DNA from: Planococcus citri
Taxonomy: Eukaryota; Arthropoda; Insecta; Hemiptera; Pseudococcidae
NCBI RefSeq assembly: GCF_950023065.1
Contig: NC_088680.1
Location: 32,476,559-32,540,558 of the forward strand
Length of the DNA stretch: 64,000 bases
Direction: 5' to 3'
Position 1 is the stretch's first letter. Each line of letters starts with the position of its first letter. Positions 1 through 10,000 of this stretch are shown here, one piece after another. The notes below the pieces were generated by a model. It was given only the letters and a program-made list of their open reading frames with translations, made no database searches and was not told the DNA's origin. A program made the translations under genes and the position numbers.

Positions 1-1335
1 CATTAAAGATGAAAGTTATACATAAACTTGACAAAATTATACCTTTTGGCGGATATTACAACACTCACTGGTGAAATATAATTAAATAATCGTCGAATCT
101 TGTCAAAATCCCACTAAAATCATCTAATTGGTTTGAGATGTTGATGGTTTCTTGATTCTTGATTAGATAACCTTATCCATCCATTGTAGTTGGATGGTTG
201 TATTCACAATGCAGATTTAAAACGCATTTTAGATTATATGGTTCACTATTCATTTCACTGCGATGTTATTCCAGTAAAACACAGGCACTAGTACACATCA
301 GTTTTCATTTTTATTCACTTCACAAGATATCTACACATCCGAATCACACAATGTCACAACACAAACAGATCGCGAAAAATTCACTTTGTACAAAAATAAA
401 GTAATCCAACACCACCAGTAGTTGAAAACAACAATATCTCATCACTACAACACATTTTAGAACAAATATTAATTAAAATGTCATCATTTTATTAACGTTT
501 TTAACGAAAGTTTTACTCTGTTTCACGAACTCGCCATTTAAATGTACGTTAAAATTCAAATGGTAAACACAATCGAGTCATCTACTAGTGGTGACGTCAG
601 AAGGTGATAACGATTCAGCGCTCAGGCCTTTTACTATAGGTGGTATTGCATAGATTCACACTCAATTGCGATGCAGCCAATCTTTTTTTTGAGGGTTCCC
701 CACATTAGCCCTCAAAATCGAGCTTTCCTCTCCATCACCCAGTAGCAGTGTAGGAAATCCACAAATTATCTCGGGTTCTGTATGCAAACATTTTAAAATA
801 ATACATTATTTTCCAAGAAATGAAGCTCAATGTGAAATATTTTTTACATTAATGCTTAGTAACTTTTGTGACAAAGGTATTTTACGCTTTAATCGACCAA
901 GTTAATCAATTCAAAAATTTTTGGTGGGGCTTTTTCATGTATTACCTGCATTTCGGACTGCATGATGACGTGATAAGAATGCTTGGATCTTGAGAAGGGC
1001 TAGAAAACGATCAAAACTGTTTCAAAATAGAAAATTACGACTTATTTTCGATTTCAATTTCATTTTCGGTTCTATCATTGAATTTTAGAGATCCCACTTT
1101 ATACTGAAAGGTTTAATTGTTAACATTATCAAAGATCCTAGTTTGATGTGAAAAGGAGGTCCCACTTTAAATGCAAAATTTAACGTGAGAATTTGATGTT
1201 CATTTAACGCTCCCACTGTAGTGAAGAAAAAGTAGAAACTGAAATTCTAAAATTAATTCCATCAAAAAAAGAATAAAAATGGTTTTAAAATCGAAATATT
1301 TTATTTCAAATGAATTTAATATGTCAAATTAACCG
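1..1335. other. AT-rich upstream flank, no gene recognised
   Basis: I see no coding exon, RNA gene or clear repeat here. Open frames are short and low in complexity. The last few hundred bases should hold the RWDD4 promoter, but no TATA box or initiator stands out. Runs of T and A and a few CG-containing words near 590-630 are the only texture. Confidence 0.5.
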
Positions 1336-1390
1336 TTGACTTCGCCCTTTTCAACAATTACAACATCCAGAGTCTTGCAATTCACCCAAG
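1336..1390 (+). promoter_or_regulatory. RWDD4: Probable RWDD4 5' untranslated exon end
   Basis: A consensus donor GTAAGT begins at 1391 and a pyrimidine-rich stretch ends in CAG at 1459-1461, immediately before the ATG at 1462. This fits a short 5'-UTR intron of 71 bases, with the start codon as the first bases of exon 2. The 5' boundary of the exon (transcription start) cannot be seen. A frame runs through the intron, but the homology to RWDD4 starts only at 1462, so I treat 1336-1390 as untranslated. Confidence 0.55.
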
Positions 1391-1461
1391 GTAAGTGTAA
1401 TCATTACTTATTATTGCCAAGTTGTCCAGGAATCTGTCTTCTGAACTCGATTCTTTTTCAG

Positions 1462-2293
1462 ATGGACGAAAATTTAGAATCACAGCAAGAAGAAGAGGAA
1501 GCCTTGCTCGCTATTTATGATGGTGATCCAGCATTCAAACAGATTTCGTCGACTGTATTTCAATATAAAGTACGTTTTTTCATGTAGCATTTTCACCTTG
1601 ATTCTTTGATTAATTCAAATTGATACTCCAGTGCGGCGAAGACGGCGGAAAAAATTCAGTCTTGGTAGAATTTTCGTGGCCACCAAGTTACCCTAGCGAA
1701 AAACCCATCATTAATCTAAATACATTTTATAATCAGCATTTGTACGTATTTACTTGGGCTATAGGAAAAAAGTGTAGACTGGGTTAGTGGGTTACTCAAT
1801 GTATGCAATTATTTTCAGAACTCAGCCTGTGAAAGACTTTATAGCGACAAAAATCGACGAAAAAGCTGAACAGTATCTCGGAGATGCCGTGATCTATACG
1901 TTAATCGAACTGGTCAAAGATAATTTGGATACCTGGATGGTGGAAGTTTCGAAAAATCTTCCTGTAAAAGTTGAACCTCCGAAAGAAGAGATCACTTTAG
2001 TTGAAGAAGTTGATACAATGGTGAGAATTGAAACGAATTGTTATTATTGCACAGATTCATATTTATTCATTTTAGTATAAGTAATGATTCAATTTGTCAA
2101 TTTCCAGACTATTCAAGAAGCTCCAACAAAAGTAACAGTGAAAAAAGAACATCTGAGTAAGGCTCAAAAACGTCGACAGTGGGATAGATGTAACGCCGGA
2201 GGTGAACAACCGCGAGGGTGGAATTGGGTAGATATTGTAAAACACTTATCTCAGACTGGCTCTAAAGATGATTGCTTAACCAGCCATTCGTGA
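1462..2293 (+). CDS. RWDD4: RWD domain-containing protein 4
   Basis: Four coding exons, 1462-1569, 1632-1741, 1819-2020 and 2108-2293, join in frame to 201 residues. All introns are GT-AG and only 62 to 87 bases long. The N-terminal RWD domain shows the acidic start (ESQQEEEEALLAIYDGD), the FQYK strand and the YPSEKPIINL motif typical of RWD folds. The C-terminus is the most diagnostic part: LSKAQKRRQ, then PRGWNWVDIVKHLSQTGSKD, which matches the conserved end of vertebrate RWDD4. Length is close to the human protein (about 190 aa). RWD domains are protein-interaction folds related to the ubiquitin-conjugating core without the catalytic Cys; the precise role of RWDD4 is not established. It converges on RUSF1, with 154 bases between stop codons. 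The first AATAAA after the stop is near 2515, inside the last RUSF1 intron, so the 3' ends may overlap. Confidence 0.93.
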
Positions 2294-2447
2294 AACTGTA
2301 CAATTTTTTACAACTGCCTGTGATAATTGTTAATAAGTATTTCTACCTACGTATTGTTGTCTAATTGAATTACAAAATTTTATGAAAAATACAAAAATAT
2401 ATTCCTTCAAAATGACTAATAACAACATAACGTTCTATATGATTCTA

Positions 2448-4404
2448 CTAATTCCATTTCGTTCGCCATTCATCAACGAATAATTGATGTCTATCGGTGA
2501 TCCAACCTGTCGAAAAATAAAATTCGAATGTTACCGTACATTGATTTACTTTTTATAGAAAAACTGGAAAATAGTGTAGGTATTACCATTTAGAATGGCA
2601 TCGGTGGCATACTTGGTCCATTTGCGAGAAACGTAATCGTTGACGTAAATTTCGATAATTTTAGTTTCTCTGCAGGCTCTCACCAAAGCTTCGAATTCTT
2701 CCTCGTAAGCGTAATTCTATAATAACAATATTAACGTAAGATTCGTCGAATTGAAATCGTTCGTTTGAATATTTGCAATCATAACTCACTTTAATTCGGC
2801 CTTCCAAGCATGATAAAACAAGACCATAAATAACAGCGTGAAAATAAGCCATTAAAATATACTCGTCTTTGATATTATCCTTCAAAACAACGTGAATGGA
2901 GGTATCCACATCCACAACGATGTATTGAAAAGATCGGTAACAATTTTTGATTTTTTTCAACTGCTCGCTAGTTATATTCTTCCTGCGAATAATCGGTTGA
3001 AGAGATCCACCAAGATAGATTTTTTTACCACATAATTTATAATCTGAAAATCACAACGATTCAGAATTGTCACAAAACACATTCTCATCAAATACACAAA
3101 CAGTCAAACACTCACCAGTAATACCACATCCCAAAATAACGGATTCTTGATCATTTATAGTTCGAACAGCGTTAACTGTATTCGTTCTGAGGAAATGACG
3201 AAGTAATAATAGAAATCTTGAGGTATTCATCGTCTTCATTTTGAGACACTTGACCGCCTTGAAATTGGCATAAATGTGCATCACAGTTACTGAGAAAAAT
3301 ACTAACCAAATGCACCTGGAAATTGTACGATGAGTTTTCGTCTTCAATTAAGTTAATAGATAAATGACCAACATACCTAGTATTGTTCTCGATCATCGTT
3401 AGAATATAAAGACCGAAAAAAGAGGCGAGTAAATTAACGCAGGTTTCTTGACTTCCATCTTTTGCAGACACATCAGCCATATTACCACGAATAGCCTTTA
3501 AATCGATCAAAGTTTTCGATTATAAAATTTACAACGATAGTCGAGGTGTTTGATAAAATGCTAGTTTACTTGATGCTGAGTTATAGCTGCTCTGGTAGCT
3601 CCTCCGGCAACTCCGACAATGGATTTCATCACAGCTGAAGCACATAGGACTGTAGATCCATAGCTTTTGAAAGCTGCTATACCCAGTAACAATTCGAATC
3701 CTAATGCTAAATCATTAATTACATCAGCTGTGAGTCTCCATTTTTTACAATCTGTATCGAGATTAGTCCTATTGACAAGAAAACATCGCTATATAACTCA
3801 CCGACGTTCGTAATTAATCGTTCAACAATAATTAAATAGTAACGAACCCTTTCCACCAAGCAAACAATATTCTACCAATCATCCCAGTACCATCCTTCAA
3901 AATCCACGTTACTGCGGCTGATAAAGCATTAGCAGTCTGGTCGCCAACTCCAACACCTTTGAAAATAGCATGAGTAGTCAACGTACCGCTTATAGTGCTG
4001 CAAAATGCCTGTAAATTGAACCATAATACGTACAATAATGTATTACATATTTTATACGTGGCATTAACAATAGGTCTACGTAATTAGGTATACATTACTT
4101 GAACCGTATCCCAAATCTGATAAGTGAGATAATCAGGGCTAACACTTGTAGGATAACCTTGCGGTAGAAATATTTCCAGTAAAATTCGTTTTATATTGAA
4201 CACAAAACTAAATCTTGACAGAATACTCGTTCTATATTCTTCGCTACAAATACCACCATCTGCTCAAAATATCGTGACATTAGTTTCACTTTTCAGAAAA
4301 TACACATGTAAGTGATATTATTTACCTGTATCCGAATAATAGCTGATTCTTCGATCGCTGTTTCTTTCTTGAAAGACGGTTTCCTTCGGAAATTTAGTAT
4401 ACAT
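2448..4404 (-). CDS. RUSF1: RUS family protein (DUF647), RUSF1/C16orf58 homologue
   Basis: Nine coding exons on the minus strand: 4326-4404, 4099-4259, 3848-4008, 3570-3768, 3377-3495, 3116-3315, 2790-3043, 2587-2716 and 2448-2506. All phases agree and give 453 residues, near the 468 of the human protein. Hallmarks in order: FLPQGYPTSVSPDYLTYQIWD, GTGMIGRILFAWWKG, CKKWRLTADVINDLA, VAGGATRAA, NMADVSAKDGSQET, MHIYANFKAV and the C-terminal VDEWRTKWN. The start ATG at 4404 opens an exon that splices in phase into exon 2, so it is a good initiator. Exon 3 ends in a weak donor (GTTCGT), chosen because it alone restores the conserved WWKG...LD junction. The family is conserved from plants (ROOT UVB SENSITIVE) to animals and has hydrophobic segments; its animal function is unclear. 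It is convergent with RWDD4. Confidence 0.95.
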
Positions 4405-4671
4405 TGTAAGATTCTTTCAATAAGTAGAGGAATTCATTCAACAAGTGGTAAGTATCATGGTGAAAATAAATACGTGGGTAATAAGTATGTTATTGACGAT
4501 AATTACATCGCAAATAATTAACTCGGCGTAAATTAAGCCACAATATCAAACATTAACATTGTATCGAAGTTGTTCTTGATCTCTCTCTTCTTGTTTTCGT
4601 GATAAGAATAAGTGATAAAGGAGGTGCCGGTGTTCGTGAAAATTCGGTAATATTCGTTCAAGCTACGTCGA
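4405..4671. promoter_or_regulatory. Probable RUSF1 promoter, possibly bidirectional
   Basis: This stretch lies between the RUSF1 start codon (4404, minus) and a plus-strand ATG at 4672. By position it should contain the RUSF1 5'-UTR and promoter. It is more complex than the surrounding A/T-rich DNA, but no core promoter element is clear. Whether it also drives plus-strand transcription depends on the doubtful ORF at 4672. Confidence 0.3.
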
Positions 4672-4806
4672 ATGGGTTGCATAGTTGCATATTTACCAAA
4701 AATAAGGTGTGAAAATAGTTTTTTAAATACTCAAGTCGATGGATTTGATGAAAATCTCGAGGAAAAATTTCCAAACTTGTTTCTGAGAAGTGTTCGAAGC
4801 CACTGA
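4672..4806 (+). CDS. Short ORF starting Met-Gly-Cys, unrecognised
   Basis: A 44-codon frame runs from ATG at 4672 to TGA at 4804-4806. The product begins MGCIVAYLPK and has a mixed, protein-like composition with an acidic middle (DGFDENLEEK). The MGC start resembles N-myristoylation/palmitoylation sites of membrane-associated proteins. A possible donor (AAG then GTGTGA, near 4706) lies inside it, so it could instead be a first exon. It is head-to-head with RUSF1, 267 bases from that start codon. I do not recognise a family, and a chance ORF is quite possible. Confidence 0.22.
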   Translation: MGCIVAYLPKIRCENSFLNTQVDGFDENLEEKFPNLFLRSVRSH

Positions 4807-5025
4807 GTTTATTTTTGGGGCCCTTTGTTACCCTTACTCAAACAGGAACATTGTTTTGGACAGACCCCTGGCACAAAAAAAAACTCCATGTCAAAACATA
4901 ACCATAACTCAAGATTCTCCTTGAAACATGTCTAGTCTAATGAAATAGTGAACATTTACACTACATTAAGAGATCCATCATCCATGATACCAATCACTCC
5001 TCGGTCCAGAACCTCAATTTTTCAG

Positions 5026-5124
5026 GAGTGGCATGGCAAGGTTAAAACAATCTTTCAACGACATGACCATGAAGAAATCGAGATATTTCAATTTTCAAAA
5101 ATGCCCAGTAGGACTTGGGACTTG
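5026..5124 (+). other. Putative isolated exon, plus strand
   Basis: A pyrimidine-rich stretch ending TTTTTCAG (to 5025) and a good donor GTATGT (from 5125) bracket 99 bases. The exon is open in two frames. One gives 33 residues starting EWHGKVKTIFQRHDHEEIEI; the other stays open if the exon is joined in phase 2 to the short ORF beginning at 4672. No family is recognised. It could be a non-coding RNA exon or coincidence. Confidence 0.2.
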
Positions 5125-5341
5125 GTATGTTTTTTTTATGTGCGAAAAAGGAAAACAACACTACATTATTTTGTAGGTTATTGAAAAAAAAAAAAAAAAT
5201 TGGTTTAGTTTTAGGATTTATGTTTGTAACTTGTTATGTTGTCTATCGTAGTTTTCGAAGAAGTTTGTCAATTTTTCACTAGAGATTTGTTTATTTCGGT
5301 CACGTTGAAATTATTTTTTTTCCATCAATGCGTTCGAATTA

Positions 5342-5396
5342 ATGAGAAGTCGCTTATTAGTTATTACGATTTTGTTGTTATTATTGAATTTTATTG
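5342..5396 (+). CDS. Putative signal-peptide first exon of a secreted protein
   Basis: ATG at 5342 opens MRSRLLVITILLLLLNFI: two basic residues, then a long hydrophobic core, a classical signal peptide or anchor. The frame runs straight into a perfect donor, G then GTGAGT (5397), giving a phase-1 intron just after the hydrophobic core, the commonest position and phase for an intron after a signal peptide. I could not find a second exon on the plus strand before the MMP gene, so the rest would lie within or beyond the antisense MMP locus. With no partner exon this remains a candidate. Confidence 0.3.
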
Positions 5397-6714
5397 GTGA
5401 GTGGTGACGAGCTCATTGCAGTAATTTTAGGTCTATGATTACGAATTTGAGTTAACCATCTTAATTTGATGGTGGGAAAAACATTAAAATGAGCTTAAAT
5501 GTTTTTAGGGTATTACACTGTATGTTTTCGAGCCTCCAAAATATAAATTTTATATTTTTTAGGCAAAAAAAATTAAAATAAGCTCTGAATGGGATTGAAA
5601 ATGAGTTTACATAATTAAATATTATGTGGGTTAGTTTTCGAGCCTTCCAAGCTGAAATTTAGCATTACATATCCACTTCGAAGAAAAACTCAAAACAGTA
5701 GTCAGTACGAATGAACAAGAAACATCAACTTTATACAATATCGTTTGAATAATATATTCCAAGTAAAAAAATTCGGTAGATCATTATACAAGCATAGAAA
5801 GAAGTACATTCGATGAGAACATTAATATAGTAAAGAATATAAAATAAACACGTAAAAATTTACTTCAATTCATCGTGCGAATTTGAGAAAAAAATAAAAT
5901 AAAGTATACGTACGTATTTAAAATTCATCCCTTACAAAATAATTTTACAAAATTATCAATTGTAATATCACAGCAACTAAAACAGAGGATAAGGCATACA
6001 CAGCCTTCTGTTGTTTCAAGTCCACAATTACCCTTACAATTAGAAAAAGAAAAAAACGATTTTTCGGCAGTCGTAGCATATTGAAAGTGATTCGCGTAGA
6101 AAATGTTTCGAAAAGAAAAACAATTAAACTACATAGACAAAGACACACATCGAGAAAAAAAGCTATTTTTTTCTTACAAATATGTATACATAAAATAACC
6201 CGATTCAAAAAGGCGATATAAGAAAAAGAAAAACGTAAAAAATAAAGTAGAAAAATACAAAGACGTTTTAGAATGGCACAAAAGTATACATAATATACGC
6301 TAACGAGAGAATAAAAAAAAATGCTTTCCAGGAACACCATTAATTACTTTTTGTAAAAATGCAATTTACTGAATAAGCCTTCTATCTCGTAGTGATCATT
6401 TGAAAAGATAAATAGCGTGGAAAAATTAGATAAACCGCCTTCATCGCCATTCGCCATAGCGTCACTGGGTATAAAATAAATTTAATCGTTGGCTTATTAT
6501 GCATGAAAGACCACATTAAACATAAAACTGCTCGTATGTGTTGATAAAGTACAGGTAGATAGGTATAGTATAAAATATACATTTATATTAAAAGCTCGTT
6601 CTTCAGTGATGCCAATTGCTACGTAAAAAAATTTATTTCGCACGAGTTTCACAGCGCTTCATTTTCCATCATAATTCCATCTCTCGAATCTCTATTATTA
6701 TTTTCGAGTGTACT
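5397..6714. other. AT-rich region downstream of the MMP gene
   Basis: This holds the 3' end of the minus-strand MMP transcript and otherwise A/T-rich DNA. A minus-strand frame at 5945-6340 encodes a hydrophobic, Phe/Leu/Ile-rich string with no family resemblance and is taken as chance. No other gene is visible. Confidence 0.5.
6632..6637 (-). terminator. Candidate MMP polyadenylation signal AATAAA
   Basis: AATAAA on the minus strand starts about 78 bases after the MMP stop codon (6715-6717). The surrounding sequence is A/T-rich. Further TTTATT words farther left (for example near 6473) offer alternative, longer 3' ends, so this is only the first plausible signal. Confidence 0.35.
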
Positions 6715-7049
6715 TCATCTTTTTATTCTTTTCGGGTGAATATACGAGTGGCTATTCGAAGATCGTTTAACGGTTATAATTACACTTATAGTTACGATAA
6801 TGGCAACGATCAATGATACAAAAAGAATTTCGTATTGATAAGTTGAGAATAAGCTACGTTGAACGCCATCCACTTGTACCTCGTAGTTCTCTTCGTCGTC
6901 ACCCAAGTCTTCGGCTAATCTCAGATCTACCGGAGCTTTTGGACATCCCATCCAGTACTGGGCTGATGATGTTTGTCTTCTATCGCTGACACGAAGATTC
7001 ATATCGACGAATTTCCAAAATCCTTTTCCTTTGAAGAAGTAGGTTATAC
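6715..7049 (-). CDS. Mmp: MMP last exon: blade 4, transmembrane helix, tail
   Basis: 335 bases including the stop codon. ITYFFKGKGFWKFVD completes blade 4 and YWMGC supplies the second disulfide Cys. An acidic stalk (LAEDLGDDEENYE) follows, then a strongly hydrophobic span ILFVSLIVAIIVTISVIITV and the basic tail KRSSNSHSYIHPKRIKR. The positive tail after the hydrophobic span argues for a type I transmembrane protein rather than a GPI anchor. Confidence 0.93.
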
Positions 7050-10000
7050 CTGCAAATCAGACGTGATTCGTTGAGAAATGGTCAAGAGCAATGCAAAGCG
7101 AAAACGAAGTCCCTTCCAAGATTTTATTATCAATTTCAAAATCAATAAATCGATCAATCGTTTTTTACCGAAATTTTCAAAAAAAATGTAATGAACAAAG
7201 GAAAACTTTTCATCTCATTAACCAACTCAAGTGTTCGATTTCTCCCCAACCATTCCAAATATTTTTCTGTTGGAGAAGGGGGTGAAGTATACGTGAACAA
7301 GTTTGATAAAAACGTGGAAAATTAGAATTTTGTGGTTTGGTAGAAAAAAAAGGAGGGAGCAAAAATTATTAAGTTAATTTTTTTAGCTTTCAAAAAAGGT
7401 TTCAAAAAATGAAAAATTACGCATATTGATTTTAAAATTCTGAAAATAGAAGAAAAATGATGAAAAATTTCAAAGCATGATCGAAAAACGAAAAAAGCAA
7501 GACTTTTGGCTTTCAAAAAAAGAGAAAAGAAAACAATTTCAAGTTGGAATTTTTCAATTTTTAAAGAGGATTGCATGAAAAAAATTAAAAATAAAGAAAC
7601 ATACTAATTTCAAAAATATAAAAGCAGAAGAAAATGAATAGAAAATTTCTAAAAAAAGGGGGTAACAAAAAGTTGGGGATTTTTTTAGAAAAAAGAGGGG
7701 TAAATTTTAAAATGAACATTTTTTTAGATTTTGACTTGAGGAAAAAAAATGAAAAAACATTTTGAAGAAATTCCGAATCAAGTAGAAAATAATTCATATA
7801 TTTATTAAAAAGTGGGGAAAAAACAGATCTCTTTAGTTTTCGAGGAAGAGGAGAGAAAGAACTTTATTCCAGTAAAATTTTTCATTCAGATTTCAAAAAT
7901 ATAAAAGCAAGAGAAAATAAATGGAGAATTTCTAGAAAAATAAAAAAAATATGAAAATAAATAGATGTGGCTTTTGAAAGAAGGGAGGGAGGATTTTCAA
8001 ATCAACATGTTTCAACATCTGAAGTGTGATAAAAAAATGAAAAAAAAAACACTATGATTTCAAGAAATTCTAAAACAAGGAAAGAGGAAAGAGAAAATAT
8101 GTTAAAATCAAAATTTGTTTTGTTTTTAAAGAGAATTGTAAAAAAAAATTAGAAAACATTATTCGATTTCAGAAATACATAAGGTACAAAATCTGAAAAA
8201 AGGGAAAATAGAAAGTTGTGGATTTTGGCGGAAAGGGAGGAGAAAATTCTCAAGTCAACATTATTCATAGTTTTTCTTAATTGTGGCGGGATAAAAATGA
8301 AAAAACATAAATAATTAATTTTAAATTCTGAAACAAGAAGAAAATGAATGAAAAATCAAAGTTTGATTAAAAAGTACGAAAAACAGAAATTCCCGATTTA
8401 TGAAAATTGAAAAATTTACACCAAAAATAATCTAATTTTTTAAAAATGAAAATTATATTCAAAAACGTGAAAAAGTCCAAGTCCAGCAAAAGTTTATCGC
8501 TTCCATGAACTAAAATAAAATAATAATTTTTCCAGTGAACTCGAAAAAAATTGAAGACCAAAGACAGAATGGTATTTTATTGAATTTTTAGAAAATTAAA
8601 GACCCAAAAAAAATTGAAGAACCAAAAACTAGATAAGGCGAAGGGTGAAATTTTTTACACCTCGTAATGTTAATTTCAAACACACTCACCGTCTTTCCAT
8701 CGAAACGCAGCATCGATATTATCGCCTATACCTTTCCAGATGGAAATATTTCTCGGATAATCCAACTCGACTTTTTGAATCTCTTCGTCAAACCTCCAAT
8801 ACGACTTTCCACTGTAGAAATACGTCTTGTGGTTATGTCCCCAGACTAACGCAGCATCTATATGATCCAACCAGCCAGGTAATCCATAGGTAGTTAAAGG
8901 TTTAGGATATCCTCTCATAAGGCGCTGTCCTTTATACGTGTATATTTCTCGACCTACGAGTACATCAAAGAAGAGAATGTAAATTCGACAATAAACGTTT
9001 TTTCGAACGAATAACGTGAAAAAGAGCAAAGGTGTCTTTAATTACCAATAAAGAAAATAATATCTCCGTTGAATCTTTCGTAAACTGCATCAACGTGAGT
9101 GAAATTAGCCGGTAACTCGGACCAAATTTGGCTGATAAGACACGGGTAACCGCTTTGTATTTTACCTTTATCGTCCAATCTCCACATATACTGCAAATAG
9201 TAGGTACCCAAATTCGAGAAGATTAGCAGTAATTCTAGGTATATGTAGAAGGTATACATAATTGGAAGGTTTACTTAAATGGCGAGGAAAGACTTACTTT
9301 ATCTTTAAATATGAATAACTCGTTACGTAGCACAGATATAGCATCGTAACTGGTATCGCAAGTATCTGGTACTTTATCCGCCGAATCTGGTACTCTATCC
9401 GGATAATAAGGTACTCGATCCGGATACGAAGGTTTACCAGGGTGATACGTCGGTTTATCCGGATGAGGTGGTCTGTATGGGTAATAGGGCGGTGGTGGTC
9501 GGTAAACTGGATCTTTTGGGGTCGCAGGTGGCTGCGGTGGATGTGGGTGAGAGGGTGGTGTAGGTGGTGGCGGCGGTGGTGGTGTTCTGTGTGGTGGCAT
9601 ATACGGTTGTTTTCTGGTAGAAGGTGTCCAAGGCGAGGTAACATAGGTTGGAGGGCGATACGGTTTGGTCACTTCGACTTTAGGACCTGAAATAGTAGAT
9701 AGGTATGAATTAGGTGATGTTTTCCACTCAAGACCTCTTTTCTCAGTTAGAATGGATAAATATAGCTAACTAGTCGGGGAACCCGCATAAGAATCTACAT
9801 ATCGCACCCCCTCCCCATCGATCCTCCAGGCCAACTTATTTCTTAAAGGGGGAGTCCTGAGGAACATTTCCAGCCCTTTCCTTCAAAAAAAAACTGGCTC
9901 GTCTATGACCTTACAAAATGGCGGCCATTTTGATTGAAAGTTCAGCCGAAATCGCAAATTTTGCTTTCCAAAATAGGACTTGCACCAAATAGGTAGATCG

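Noticed and set aside
198..404. 68-codon plus-strand frame at the left edge
   Set aside because: Low-information His/Ser/Phe-rich string with no splice signals in phase and no recognisable pattern.
5945..6340. 131-codon hydrophobic minus-strand frame
   Set aside because: It lies just beyond the MMP stop codon in A/T-rich DNA; Phe/Leu/Ile richness follows from T-rich codons, and it has no coherent membrane topology or family match.
9442..9690. Trp/Arg-rich plus-strand frame
   Set aside because: It is the antisense of the proline-rich MMP hinge exon, whose coding identity is certain from splice phase and flanking domains.
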